Assembly: GCA_004564215.1 (NCBI GenBank)
Contig: CP024846.1
Coordinates: 682,001 to 746,000, forward strand
DNA length: 64,000 nt
Source: Beijerinckiaceae bacterium
Lineage (GTDB): Bacteria; Pseudomonadota; Alphaproteobacteria; Rhizobiales; Beijerinckiaceae
Direction: 5' to 3'
The notes beneath the pieces are model-generated. The model was not told where the DNA came from and searched no databases. It saw nothing but the letters and a program-made list of their open reading frames with translations. Position 1 is the stretch's first letter. Every line of letters starts with the position of its first letter. Below, one piece after another: positions 9,230 to 18,346 of the stretch. Made by a program: the position numbers and the translations under genes.

Positions 9230-10150
9230 TCATGCCCCCGCATAAATGTCGATGATCTCGCCGAGCATCCGGAGCGCCTCGGCCTTTGGCCTCTGGAACG
9301 AATTGCGACCAATGATCGAGCCGAACCCTCCGCCCTGCTGGATCGCCCGAATCTCCTCAAGCAGCTTTTTGTCATCGAAGGTGGCTGCCCCACCGGAAAA
9401 GATGACAATGCGACGGCCGGCAAAGGCGCAATCGAGCACATGACGCACGCGCTCCGCCGCGGTCCCAATCGGGATGCCCCGCTCTTGGTAGACTTTGCGC
9501 GCCGCTTCCTGCTCGAGATGCGCCGTCGGCAGTTTCACTTTGATAATGTGGGCGCCGAGCTGCGCCGCGATTTGCGCCGCATAACCGACGACGTCGATCG
9601 CGGACTCCCCCTCCTTGCTCAGATCCGACCCGCGCGGATAAGACCAGATGACCACCGCAAGCCCGTTGCGTTTTGCCTCCTCGGCACAAGCGCGGAATTT
9701 TCCGAACATCTCCAGCTGAAAGGCCGATCCGGGATAAATCGTAAATCCGATAGCACAGCAACCGAGGCGCAAGGCGTCTTGTACGCTCGCGGTCAACGCC
9801 TGGTTCGCATCTTTGTCCTCACGCAGCGAGTCATTATCGTTGGCCTTGAGGATCAGGGGGATTTCGCCGGCAAAATCGCGGGCGCCGGCTTCCAAAAAAC
9901 CAAGTGGAGCGGCATACGCATTGCAGCCGGCCTCAATGGCGAGTTCGAAATGATAATGCGGATTGTAAGCTGCGGGATTGAGTGCGAAGGAGCGCGCCGG
10001 CCCATGTTCGAAGCCCTGGTCGACCGGCAAGATCACAAGCTTCCCGGTCCCCGCGAGCCGGCCATGATTCAGCAGACGGGCCAGATTGGTCAATGTCCCA
10101 ACGCTGTCCGCACCGTACCAACTGAGAATCTCTCGCACGCGCGGTGTCAT
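9230..10150 (-). CDS. Class I fructose-bisphosphate aldolase (archaeal/DhnA type)
   Basis: Cytoplasmic aldolase cleaving fructose-1,6-bisphosphate to the two triose phosphates, or the reverse. The 306-residue TIM barrel of the DhnA/FbaB group shows VDQGFEHGPARSF near the start, a Schiff-base lysine candidate in AHIIKVKLPT, and the phosphate-binding end IFSGGAATFDD and GGGFGSIIGRNSFQRP. ATG 10150 is chosen because GGAGAG lies 5-10 bases upstream; the frame is open further upstream but that part looks non-coding. It lies downstream of gnd, zwf and the HAD gene on the same strand, so it belongs to the sugar block. Confidence 0.92.
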   Translation of the reverse strand: MTPRVREILSWYGADSVGTLTNLARLLNHGRLAGTGKLVILPVDQGFEHGPARSFALNPAAYNPHYHFELAIEAGCNAYAAPLGFLEAGARDFAGEIPLILKANDNDSLREDKDANQALTASVQDALRLGCCAIGFTIYPGSAFQLEMFGKFRACAEEAKRNGLAVVIWSYPRGSDLSKEGESAIDVVGYAAQIAAQLGAHIIKVKLPTAHLEQEAARKVYQERGIPIGTAAERVRHVLDCAFAGRRIVIFSGGAATFDDKKLLEEIRAIQQGGGFGSIIGRNSFQRPKAEALRMLGEIIDIYAGA

Positions 10151-10247
10151 CCTTGCTCTCCTTGTTGCATTCGCATGGCAAAAAACATTGCTGGTCACCC
10201 TCGCAAGCGAGATACGCGCGACGCGTTCGCAAGACATCCGGTCGGCA

Positions 10248-10940
10248 TTACGTGGTCTTACTCCGTGACGGGGCCAGAAACGCAGCCAAGGCATAATCCT
10301 TTAAATCGCCAATGCGGTCCAGTTGGATATCGGCCGGCGGGCAGCCAGCGAGAATTTGCTGGTCGTGAGCGTAGTGGCCCTGCTTCGGAAACACGGTGAC
10401 GACACGCTCGCCCCAAATCTTCTTCACCGCATTGAGCACCCGCAGCTTGTCGTCGATCAGGACATATTGTTTCGCCGGGTAGAAGCGCTCCACTTGGGCA
10501 AGTTCGCGTTCCTTATGGATATAAATAAGCACCTTGCCCTCAAAGGCCATCCAGAGTTGCGAGCGCTCGACCTTCCGGGGCTGAAACACCGCGTCGCCAT
10601 CGGAGAAAATGACGACAGGGCCCCATTGCCCTACGTGGCTGACGGCGGCAAGCGCACCTGCATAGAGCCGTTCGGCAAATGGATAGTCGACCAGCCAGCT
10701 CGACATGCGCAACACCCTTGGATCGTGCAGCTTCTCGATCCTGAACCGTTCCAAGGCGCCGAGGTAATCGGCATAACCAAGCTCTTGCCGCAGTTTCTCA
10801 AAAATGTCCCAATAAAGATTGCAGGCATCGACCCCAAACGTCTCAGTCAAATAGGCCGCCAAATCGGCCTGGACTCGATCATTATCGAGGAGCGTATTGT
10901 CGACATCGAAAAGGAAGACGAGATCATGCGGTGGGGTCAT
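10248..10940 (-). CDS. HAD-superfamily hydrolase
   Basis: Haloacid-dehalogenase fold protein (230 residues). The nucleophile motif FLFDVDNTLLDND is at residues 8-20, motif II is around VVIFSDGD, and an acidic motif lies in YVLIDDKLR. Such enzymes are usually phosphatases or phosphoglucomutase-like; the substrate here is unknown. ATG 10940 overlaps the TGA of zwf by ATGA, indicating coupled translation, so a sugar-phosphate role is likely (inference). The usual zwf partner pgl (6-phosphogluconolactonase) is not in this cluster, but HAD proteins are not known lactonases, so this is not offered as a replacement. Confidence 0.85.
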   Translation of the reverse strand: MTPPHDLVFLFDVDNTLLDNDRVQADLAAYLTETFGVDACNLYWDIFEKLRQELGYADYLGALERFRIEKLHDPRVLRMSSWLVDYPFAERLYAGALAAVSHVGQWGPVVIFSDGDAVFQPRKVERSQLWMAFEGKVLIYIHKERELAQVERFYPAKQYVLIDDKLRVLNAVKKIWGERVVTVFPKQGHYAHDQQILAGCPPADIQLDRIGDLKDYALAAFLAPSRSKTT

Positions 10941-12325
10941 GGGCGCAGTGCTGTTGGATTTGGAACCCGCCAAGGGCCATCCGGCCGGATCAGCTGATTG
11001 GCCTCCTCTGGCCCCCAGCTTCCTTGCGGATAGCTGATGGGTGGTGCGCTCTCTTCCAGGACCGGCTCGACAATTCGCCACTGAGCGTCGACGATATCCT
11101 GCCGACCGAAAAGATCCCCGATGCCATGCATCGCGTCTCCCAGCAGGCGCTGATAGGGCGGGATGAAAAGATTTGGCTGTTCGGTCAGGATTAGTTCGAC
11201 GTCCCGGCCTTCCATGCGATCTCCCGGGCGCTTGACCCGCATGCCCAGGGCAATGTTGACATCCGGACTGATCCTGAGCCGCATATAATCCGAGGTGGGG
11301 GAAACGATCTCCGGAAAAGTTTCCCGTGGAGGTCGTTTAAAATAGACCATCACCTCCGCCGCGGTCACCGGGAGAGCCTTGCCGGCCCGAATGTAGATCG
11401 GCACGCCGGCCCATCGCCAGGAATCGATGAACAGCTTGGCGGCGACGTAGGTCTCCACGGTCGAGCCGGGCTTGACGCCGGGCACCGACTGATAGCCTGC
11501 ATATTGGCCCCGAACGACATGCGCCGCATCCAAGGGCCGCACGGCCTTCAGCAACGCCGCCTTCTGCTCACGCACGGCATCCCATTCCTCACCCGTTGGC
11601 GGATTCATGGTGAGGCTGGCCAGAACCTGCAGCATGTGATTTTGGAACACGTCCCGAATGGCGCCCGTCTCGTCATAGAATTTGCCGCGATCCCGCACGC
11701 CAAAGCTTTCGGCCATGGTGATCTGAATACTGCTGATGTAGATGCGATTCCAGATCGGTTCGAACATCGAATTGGCAAATCGGGTGTAAAGGATGTTCTG
11801 TACCGGCTCCTTGCCGAGATAATGATCGATCCGGAAAATATCTTCTTCCGGAAAGAAACGATTGAGAATGCGATCGAGCTGACGCGCCGACGCCCTATTG
11901 TGGCCGAAAGGTTTTTCAACCACGAGGCGCGCGTCGGCTCCCGCGCCCTGCTTCGCCAGCCCTTCCGCCACCGTCGCGAACAGGCTCGGAGGAATGGCAA
12001 GATAATAGAGTGGGCTCTTCGCATTCCCGAGTTCGCGGCTCAATTTTACAAAGGTCGAGGGATCATTGTAGTCCCCGTCGACATAGCGAAGCAGGCTGGC
12101 GAACTTAGCAAAAGCCTTGGTGTCGAGGCAATGATGGTCGGCGAGGCTCTCCTTGGCCCGGTCCTTCAACTGGTCAAGCGACCACCCAGCTTTGGCAACC
12201 CCGATGATCGGTACATCGAGCCCTTCGTCGCGAACGAGACCCTGCAGCGCCGGAAAAATCTGCTTGTAGGCCAGGTCGCCCGTGGCCCCAAAAAAAACGA
12301 TCGCATCGGAAGCCCTGTTGTTCAC
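10937..12325 (-). CDS. zwf: Glucose-6-phosphate 1-dehydrogenase
   Basis: First enzyme of the oxidative pentose phosphate (and Entner-Doudoroff) route, oxidising glucose-6-phosphate to the lactone with NADP or NAD. The N-terminal nucleotide motif IVFFGATGDLAYKQIFPAL is a G-x-x-G-x-L type fold. The signature RIDHYLGKEPVQNIL holds the substrate-binding residues and catalytic His. The length (462 residues) is at the short end of the family. The start is GTG 12325, 12 bp after the gnd stop, so the two genes share a transcript. The 3' end overlaps the HAD gene. Confidence 0.95.
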   Translation of the reverse strand: MNNRASDAIVFFGATGDLAYKQIFPALQGLVRDEGLDVPIIGVAKAGWSLDQLKDRAKESLADHHCLDTKAFAKFASLLRYVDGDYNDPSTFVKLSRELGNAKSPLYYLAIPPSLFATVAEGLAKQGAGADARLVVEKPFGHNRASARQLDRILNRFFPEEDIFRIDHYLGKEPVQNILYTRFANSMFEPIWNRIYISSIQITMAESFGVRDRGKFYDETGAIRDVFQNHMLQVLASLTMNPPTGEEWDAVREQKAALLKAVRPLDAAHVVRGQYAGYQSVPGVKPGSTVETYVAAKLFIDSWRWAGVPIYIRAGKALPVTAAEVMVYFKRPPRETFPEIVSPTSDYMRLRISPDVNIALGMRVKRPGDRMEGRDVELILTEQPNLFIPPYQRLLGDAMHGIGDLFGRQDIVDAQWRIVEPVLEESAPPISYPQGSWGPEEANQLIRPDGPWRVPNPTALRP

Positions 12326-12337
12326 GTGATGGTCTTC

Positions 12338-13354
12338 CTATTTGCCAGATCTTTCGATGTGGCCGCCAAATTCGAATCGCATGGCCGACAGCAGTTTGTC
12401 AGCATATTCCGCAAGCCCACGCGATTCAAAACGCGCATATAGAGCGGCGCTGATAACGGGAGCCGGCACACCTTCGTCGATCGCCGCCTGCAAGGTCCAA
12501 CGGCCCTCGCCAGAGTCCGAGACATGTCCTTCAAAACTCGTCAATGCGGGATTCTTGCGCAAGGCTGCGGCGGTGAGATCCAGCAACCAAGAGCCGATCA
12601 CGCTGCTGCGCCGCCAGACTTCGGCGATCTCGGCAATGTTGAAGTCGAATTGGTAAAACTCTGGATGTCTTAAAGGCGTTGTTTCCGCATCCACCGCGTG
12701 GCTCGCACGACCGACATCCGCATTCTTGAGGATGTTCAGGCCTTCGGAATAAGCGGCCATGATGCCATATTCAATGCCGTTATGGACCATTTTGACAAAA
12801 TGACCGCCGCCATTTGGACCGCAATGAAGATAGCCGCTTTCCGCCTGGTTCGGCTCGCCCGTTGTACCTGGCGTCCGCGGCGCCGCGGCGACGCCCGGCG
12901 CCAGGGCGCGAAAGATCGGATCGAGATGCGCAACGATTTCGGTCTCGCCGCCAATCATTTGGCAGTAGCCGCGCTCCAATCCCCAAACGCCACCGCTGAC
13001 TCCGACATCGACATAATGGAGGCCCATCTCTTTGAGCCGGGCGGCGCGACGAATGTCATCGTGATAATAGGAATTGCCGCCGTCGATCACGACGTCGCCC
13101 GGCTCGAGCAGTGGCGTCAGCGAACCAAGGATTGGATCAACAGCTGCGGCCGGAACCATCAGCCACACAGCGCGCGGCTTCGAAAGTGCCTTGACGAAAG
13201 CGGCCAAATCCCTCGAGCCCGTAGCGCCATTTTTGACCAATTCGTGAACCGGTTCCGAATGGGTGTCGTAAACGACGCATTCATGGCCGGCTTTCATGAG
13301 CCGCAACGCCATATTGGCGCCCATTCGACCAAGTCCGATTATGCCAAGTTGCAT
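12338..13354 (-). CDS. gnd: 6-phosphogluconate dehydrogenase, decarboxylating (short form)
   Basis: Oxidises and decarboxylates 6-phosphogluconate to ribulose-5-phosphate. The protein starts MQLGIIGLGRMGANMALRL (Rossmann GxGxxG). It has GNSYYHDD, the signature VDVGVSGGVWGLERGYCQMIGG region, and the catalytic PNGGGHFVKMVHNGIEYGIM with Lys and His-Asn. At 338 residues it belongs to the short, often NAD-preferring class (about 300-340) rather than the 470-residue class. ATG 13354 follows GGAGAG. It is the first gene of the minus-strand gnd-zwf-HAD-aldolase group and is divergent from the glucosidase gene at 13605. Confidence 0.95.
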   Translation of the reverse strand: MQLGIIGLGRMGANMALRLMKAGHECVVYDTHSEPVHELVKNGATGSRDLAAFVKALSKPRAVWLMVPAAAVDPILGSLTPLLEPGDVVIDGGNSYYHDDIRRAARLKEMGLHYVDVGVSGGVWGLERGYCQMIGGETEIVAHLDPIFRALAPGVAAAPRTPGTTGEPNQAESGYLHCGPNGGGHFVKMVHNGIEYGIMAAYSEGLNILKNADVGRASHAVDAETTPLRHPEFYQFDFNIAEIAEVWRRSSVIGSWLLDLTAAALRKNPALTSFEGHVSDSGEGRWTLQAAIDEGVPAPVISAALYARFESRGLAEYADKLLSAMRFEFGGHIERSGK

Positions 13355-13604
13355 TGGGCTCTCCTCTGCGCAAAACTAATCCTCCCGCGAGCTTGTTCCC
13401 TCGCAAGTCTTGATCGATACCCGATAGGCCGAAGCTGCAGCTTTCATGGACGGCTGCGCCGAAAGGCGCAAAGGACCCGGCAATCCGCATTGTTAAGCCT
13501 GAGCGTGGGCAGGTCATGAACTTTTTTGAGCGTTCCCCAATTGTTTAGCAATATTGCCGACCAAGCTCTTTCCAGCCGCGGGCCCGCAAGGGGAGCGCAT
13601 CGCC

Positions 13605-15791
13605 ATGTCTTTCAAAGTTCAGATCGGTCCGCCTCAGATTTCCATTCATCAGGGACAGACGGTCCTGATCAGCGATCCGGACGGAGAGATTAATTGGCCG
13701 AGTGAAAAAGGCCTTTACTTCCTCGATACGCGGGTTGTCAGCAGCTGGACCGTCTATGCCAATGGGGAACCTTGGGAGCTGCTGAACGGCGGCCCGATCG
13801 CCTATTACGCAGCGCGGATCTTTCTGACCAACCCTTCCATTGCGACCGAAGCCGGCATTATTCCGCCACGCACGCTCGGCTTTACCATCGGCCGGTGGAT
13901 TTACGGCGGCATGCATGAAGACCTTGACATCAGCAATAACAGCATGAAGCCAGTAAAATTTCAGCTCGAGATCGCGATCCGCAGCGATTTTGCAGATCTT
14001 TTTGAGGTGAAGTCAGGAAATATCGTACGCCGCGGACGGATCACGACCGAATGGCAGCAGGGCCAGCATCGCCTCTGCACAACTTATTGCAATGGCGACT
14101 TCAGCAGGTCGGTGACGGTCTCGGCGCAGCATTTCCCCAAGGAGCCGGTCTACGCCAACGGCCGGCTCAGCTTCGAGGTCGCCCTCGAACCCGGGGAAGC
14201 TTGGCACACATGCCTGCTCTACGCCTTGACGGATATAGCCAAGCAAACCGCAGCGCCGCACAGCTGCATCGAACATCATTCCACATCCCGCCACGCCGAG
14301 ACCATGGCGGATTGGTTGCAGACCGTAGCAAAAATTGAAACCAGCAACGAAGAGTTTTACCGGCTCTTCCGCCGTGCCCTCGAGGATATGGCGGCGCTGC
14401 GGCTCCCGATTGCGGATACGGATCATACCGTATTCCTACCGGCCGCCGGCCTACCCTGGTTCATCGCCCCCTTCGGGCGCGACAGCTTGATCGTCTCGCT
14501 TCAGAACGTCTTGGTTTATCCCGAATTTGCGCGGGGCTCATTGGACTTCCTCGGTGTTCTTCAAGCAAAGGCGGACGACCCTTACCGGGACGCCGAACCA
14601 GGCAAGATCTTCCATGAATTGCGGTTTGGCGAGCTGGCTCATTTTAAGCTGATCCCGCATACACCCTATTATGGCACCGCTGACGCTACCCCTTTGTATC
14701 TCATCACCTTGCACGCGGCCTGGCGCGCTACGGGCGACCAAAGCCTCCTGGAGCGGCATCTTGAGACCGCCGAGGGCTGCCTGTCTTGGATCGACAATTA
14801 TGGGGACCGCGACGGAGACGGCTTTCAAGAATATCAAACCCGATCTCCGGTCGGCTATGAGAACATGGCCTGGAAGGATTCCGGCGACTCCGTTGTCTAT
14901 CCGGACGGTTCGCAGGTGCGCGGACCAAAGGCTCTCTGTGAACTTCAGGGCTATGTTTACGACGCATGGACCCGTATGGCCGAAATCTTTGACGTCCTCG
15001 GCCGATACGACCGTGCCGATGAACTGCGTGCAAAGGCAGCCGCCCTGTTCGAGCGGTTCAACGCGGCGTTTTGGGACGACGAGCTCGGCTTTTATGTTTA
15101 TGCACTCGACGGCGATAAAAAGAAGGTTCGCACCATCGCCTCCAATGCCGGCCACTGCCTCTGGTCCGGCATTGTGCCGCGGGAGCGCGCCAAGCTGGTT
15201 GTGCAGCGCCTGATGGCGCCGGACATGTGGACGGGCTGGGGCATCCGGACGCTCTCCGCCAGCAATCCTGCATTCAATCCATACAATTATCAGACCGGAT
15301 CGGTGTGGCCGCATGACAACGGCATTATCGCCATCGGGTTTAAACTCTATGGTTTCGGCGTGGAAGCCGGACAGATCGCGCATGACATCAGCAAAGGAGG
15401 AAGCTTTTTCCTGTTGAACCAATTGCCGGAGCTCTATACGGCCTTCCCACGCGATGAGACTACGTTTCCCGTGCAATATATCGGCGCCAATGTACCGCAA
15501 GCCTGGGCGGCCGGATCGATCTTCATGCTGACCCAGGCCATGCTGGGGTTTCTGCCCGACGCGCCCCGCAACAAACTCTATGTGGATCCGCTGCTGCCCG
15601 CCTGGCTACCGGACATCACGATTCGCGATCTTCGGATTGGCTCTCACAAATTGGATATCCGCTTCTGGCGCGAAGGCGAGCAGACCGACTTCGAAGTGCT
15701 CAAGGGGGACCCGAGTGTCGTCGAACGATGTGAAGTCGGCGTCAAAGCGGCGGAGCTCAAGCGCCGTTCGTCCCCGATCAAATCCCCGTAG
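13605..15791 (+). CDS. Glycogen-debranching/amylo-alpha-1,6-glucosidase-type protein
   Basis: A 728-residue cytoplasmic glycosidase-like protein. Residues 1 to about 200 match the N-terminal beta-sandwich domain of glycogen-debranching proteins (ISIHQGQTVLISDPDGEI, EKGLYFLDTRVVSSW). Residues about 270-700 form an (alpha/alpha)6 barrel (LPWFIAPFGRDSLIVSLQN, GYENMAWKDSGDSVVYPDG, YNYQTGSVWPHDNGIIAIGF). The ATG follows AAGGGGAG. No signal peptide is visible. It probably trims alpha-glucan branches to glucose or oligosaccharides. The sugar kinase gene follows 26 bp downstream, fitting glucose release then phosphorylation. The exact bond specificity is not shown by sequence. Confidence 0.85.
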   Translation: MSFKVQIGPPQISIHQGQTVLISDPDGEINWPSEKGLYFLDTRVVSSWTVYANGEPWELLNGGPIAYYAARIFLTNPSIATEAGIIPPRTLGFTIGRWIYGGMHEDLDISNNSMKPVKFQLEIAIRSDFADLFEVKSGNIVRRGRITTEWQQGQHRLCTTYCNGDFSRSVTVSAQHFPKEPVYANGRLSFEVALEPGEAWHTCLLYALTDIAKQTAAPHSCIEHHSTSRHAETMADWLQTVAKIETSNEEFYRLFRRALEDMAALRLPIADTDHTVFLPAAGLPWFIAPFGRDSLIVSLQNVLVYPEFARGSLDFLGVLQAKADDPYRDAEPGKIFHELRFGELAHFKLIPHTPYYGTADATPLYLITLHAAWRATGDQSLLERHLETAEGCLSWIDNYGDRDGDGFQEYQTRSPVGYENMAWKDSGDSVVYPDGSQVRGPKALCELQGYVYDAWTRMAEIFDVLGRYDRADELRAKAAALFERFNAAFWDDELGFYVYALDGDKKKVRTIASNAGHCLWSGIVPRERAKLVVQRLMAPDMWTGWGIRTLSASNPAFNPYNYQTGSVWPHDNGIIAIGFKLYGFGVEAGQIAHDISKGGSFFLLNQLPELYTAFPRDETTFPVQYIGANVPQAWAAGSIFMLTQAMLGFLPDAPRNKLYVDPLLPAWLPDITIRDLRIGSHKLDIRFWREGEQTDFEVLKGDPSVVERCEVGVKAAELKRRSSPIKSP

Positions 15792-15817
15792 AACCGTCGG
15801 AGCAAGGAAGGCGTCCC

Positions 15818-16588
15818 ATGGCGCATGCAGTTGATATTGCCGATCTGGCAACGCCCCTGACCCTCGCGATCGACATCGGCGGGAGCCACCTCAAGGCTTC
15901 CGTTCTCAAGCCGTCCGGGCTCATGGCCACCGATGAGGTCCGGGTGAAGACACCCAACCCTGCGACGCCCAGCGCGGTTATTGCGGCGTTGAGTGAACTC
16001 TCAAAACAGCTCGGTCCTTTTGATCGCGTATCGATTGGATTTCCGGGCGTCGTGCGAAGCAATTCCGTGTTGACAGCGCCCAATCTTGGCACTCAGGAGT
16101 GGCATGGTTTCGGACTTGGCGCGGTCATGGCTGAAAACCTGCTCAGACCCGTTCGCGTGCTCAACGATGCCAGCATCCAGGGCCTCGGTGTCATCTCCGG
16201 ACGAGGCCTCGAATGCGTATTGACGATGGGCACCGGAATGGGTTTTGCACTGTTTCAGGACGGGCAAATTGCCCCGCATCTGGAACTCAGCCAGCAGCCC
16301 ATACGCAAGCATAAAACCTACGACGATTTTGTCGGCCGGGCCGCGCTTGATTCGGTCGGCCGCCGACGCTGGAGCAAACGGGTTCACGAAATTATCGGCA
16401 TCCTTGAAACCGTGGTCCTCTATGACGTGCTTTATATCGGCGGCGGCAATGCCAAGCTGATTGATTGTCCTTTGCCGGCCAATGTGAAAATCGTTTCCAA
16501 TAGCGCTGGGATCACCGGCGGCGTGCGCCTTTGGGACCGCCGGATGGATCCGGCATTTGCCGCCACGCCGTCCGCTTTTGCCGATTAG
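15818..16588 (+). CDS. ROK-family sugar kinase, polyphosphate glucokinase-like
   Basis: Kinase of 256 residues with the phosphate loop LAIDIGGSHLKASVL at residues 13-27, the catalytic Asp in VLNDASIQGLG, and GTGMGFALFQDGQ. The length, the ELSQQPIRKHKTYDDFVG stretch and the DSVGRRRWSKRV stretch recall polyphosphate/ATP glucokinases (PpgK). A phosphate donor cannot be assigned from motifs alone. AAGGAAGG sits 7 bases before the ATG. It is cotranscribed with the glucosidase 26 bp upstream and would feed glucose-6-phosphate to the zwf-gnd pair on the other strand. Confidence 0.82.
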   Translation: MAHAVDIADLATPLTLAIDIGGSHLKASVLKPSGLMATDEVRVKTPNPATPSAVIAALSELSKQLGPFDRVSIGFPGVVRSNSVLTAPNLGTQEWHGFGLGAVMAENLLRPVRVLNDASIQGLGVISGRGLECVLTMGTGMGFALFQDGQIAPHLELSQQPIRKHKTYDDFVGRAALDSVGRRRWSKRVHEIIGILETVVLYDVLYIGGGNAKLIDCPLPANVKIVSNSAGITGGVRLWDRRMDPAFAATPSAFAD

Positions 16589-16616
16589 GCTCACATGGAT
16601 GCCGGCCCGGAAACGC

Positions 16617-17198
16617 TTATTTGCGCTTGCGGCTCGCCTCAAGCCGATCCAAACCGAAGGTCGCCGCAAGTTTCCTTAGATCGGGTGGTCCCGCCCGTGC
16701 CAGATCGGGTTCGAGCAGCATCCGCATTCCGATCCCTCGCAGCAAATCGATAAAAGCGATCACGTGGGGATCATCGGCGTCGCGACCGAATATGGGAGCA
16801 ATCATTTCAATCAGACCACGCATATGCGTGGCGACGATGCTCTGTAAATCGGGTTCCTCGGTCGCTTCCAAAACGATCCCAAGAAAGAACGACATCCGGT
16901 GCGGGTCAAACATCAGCTCCTTGAGGGTTCCCATGACGGCATCGAAATCCATGGCCCCGCCCTCGGGCCCCATGGCACTCGAAGCGCGATCATGGGCATG
17001 CTGGAGCATTGCGACCACAAGGTCCGCCTTGTGCGGAAAATAATAAGTCAGATGGGACTGACGCAGCCCCAAAGCCTTCGCGATGCGAGGCTGAGTGAGA
17101 GACTTGATCCCTTCCGCCTCGACGATATCAAGCGCGGTATCCAAGATTCGTTCTCGTAAACCGCCCTTCACAATCATTGGCTCCGAATGAGTTGGCAT
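16617..17198 (-). CDS. TetR/AcrR-family transcriptional regulator
   Basis: A 193-residue repressor-like protein. The N-terminal helix-turn-helix spans SLTQPRIAKALGLRQSHLTYYFPHKADLV; the C-terminal ligand domain has no recognisable ligand clue. ATG 17198 is favoured over 17177 by the upstream GAGA and by the usual distance to the helix-turn-helix. The gene is divergent from an alpha/beta hydrolase gene with a 119-bp gap, the classic arrangement in which a TetR protein controls itself and its neighbour. That gap holds a near-palindrome (17270-17286) that recurs upstream of the copper locus at 21654. Confidence 0.9.
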   Translation of the reverse strand: MPTHSEPMIVKGGLRERILDTALDIVEAEGIKSLTQPRIAKALGLRQSHLTYYFPHKADLVVAMLQHAHDRASSAMGPEGGAMDFDAVMGTLKELMFDPHRMSFFLGIVLEATEEPDLQSIVATHMRGLIEMIAPIFGRDADDPHVIAFIDLLRGIGMRMLLEPDLARAGPPDLRKLAATFGLDRLEASRKRK

Positions 17199-17269
17199 GA
17201 TCTCTAACGAGAAAAGCCTGCCAAACCAAGGTCGCTTCCGCTGGCTCCAGCGTGGCTTGCCCAAAGTCG

Positions 17270-17286
17270 CTTAGTAGGTTACCAAC
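17270..17286. promoter_or_regulatory. Candidate TetR operator, copy 1
   Basis: The 17-mer matches 14 of 17 bases of the reverse complement of the perfect palindrome at 21654-21670, with an identical 12-base core GTAGGTTACCAA. It lies between the divergent TetR and hydrolase starts, where an autoregulatory operator is expected. Confidence 0.4.
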
Positions 17287-17317
17287 CAACAGAATACGTG
17301 CTGGCAAGAGGTTGTCC

Positions 17318-18262
17318 ATGCAATTGAACCGCCGCGCCCTCGCGCTGGGCGCCCCTATGGCTCTGTTTGCACCAGGCGGCAAGGGCAAAGCTGATCCGCT
17401 ATCGGACGCGATGGTGCAGAGCCATCCAAAGCCCGACTCCATCCTCGAGGTGGGAATCCTTAAGGCGGAAAAACATGGCGATGCCGGCGTGCCGATCCTT
17501 TTCATTCCGGGACTTGCCGGCGGCCCGTGGATTTGGACCGACATGATTCGACGCTTGGCGCCAACCCATGCGGTTTACGTCCTGACCCTTTCCGGCTTCG
17601 ATGGTCGCGCCACGACGACGCCGCCAATAATCGACAAAGCGGTCGCCGATATTGCTCGCCTCATCTCCGGGAACGGACTTAAAAAGCCTTTGCTTGTCGG
17701 CCATAGCCTCGGCGGGTTCATTGGGCTTCGGCTCGCGATCGAGCATAGCGCGCTTGTCGGAGGCCTCGTGACTGTTGAAGGCTTTCCTGTTTTTCCTCCG
17801 CTTGTGGAGATGAGTGCCGAGGCTCGACGCACTGCGGCGGAAGGCCTCGCCAAGCAATTTTCGCCAAGCATGGAGGGTGAAGCTTTTCGTGCCTCCCTGG
17901 AAATGTTCTTTGCGGCAAGAATGAACGATCCTGTCCAAGCGCGGGAGATCGCCGCCCACGCCGCCCGCAGCGATCCGGCGGCAATTGTCCAATATATTAT
18001 GGAGATGCTGCCCGCCGATCTGCGTCCCGAACTCGGCAAGATAAGCGTGCCGTTCCTGTCGATCGTTGCGCTCAACTCCTACCTAAACGGCCGGTCCGAA
18101 GCGGAAACCAGAGCCTTCTATGCCGGGCTGCTTTCGAACGCTCCACACGTATCGATCCTTCTCATTCGCAACGCGCGCCATTTCGCAATGATAGATCAGC
18201 CTGAAGTCGTTGGAGCGGCCATTGAGGGATTTGTGGACGGACTGCAGCTCTCAAACTCCTAA
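17318..18262 (+). CDS. Alpha/beta hydrolase, probably exported
   Basis: A 314-residue alpha/beta-hydrolase. The N-terminus MQLNRRALALGAPMALFAP with an RR pair resembles a secretion signal and may be a Tat leader, but the twin-arginine context is weak. The oxyanion region FIPGLAGGPWIW, nucleophile box VGHSLGGFIGLRLA and a late histidine in NARHFAMIDQPE complete the expected triad pattern. ATG 17318 is chosen because it places the signal at the N-terminus. The gene is divergent from tetR and ends in a hairpin terminator. The substrate is unknown (esterase, lactonase and lipase are all possible). Confidence 0.85.
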   Translation: MQLNRRALALGAPMALFAPGGKGKADPLSDAMVQSHPKPDSILEVGILKAEKHGDAGVPILFIPGLAGGPWIWTDMIRRLAPTHAVYVLTLSGFDGRATTTPPIIDKAVADIARLISGNGLKKPLLVGHSLGGFIGLRLAIEHSALVGGLVTVEGFPVFPPLVEMSAEARRTAAEGLAKQFSPSMEGEAFRASLEMFFAARMNDPVQAREIAAHAARSDPAAIVQYIMEMLPADLRPELGKISVPFLSIVALNSYLNGRSEAETRAFYAGLLSNAPHVSILLIRNARHFAMIDQPEVVGAAIEGFVDGLQLSNS

Positions 18263-18290
18263 GCATGATCGAATTGAATCGATCATGCTT
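18261..18290 (+). terminator. Hairpin terminator after the hydrolase gene
   Basis: Perfect 12-bp stem AAGCATGATCGA / TCGATCATGCTT with a 6-base loop, followed by TTCCTTTT. It begins within the TAA stop codon. The AGCATGATC word recurs in other hairpins of this window. Confidence 0.75.
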
Positions 18291-18346
18291 TCCTTTTGTC
18301 CTTAGCTATGCCTTCGTCCAAACACGCGGCATTTTCGCCATGAGCC

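Noticed and set aside
9440..10399. 319-codon plus-strand frame over the aldolase and HAD genes
   Set aside because: Antisense shadow of a conserved aldolase; no ribosome site or motifs.
14538..15500. 320-codon minus-strand frame inside the glucosidase gene
   Set aside because: The plus strand encodes a complete (alpha/alpha)6 glycosidase; the opposite frame has no features.
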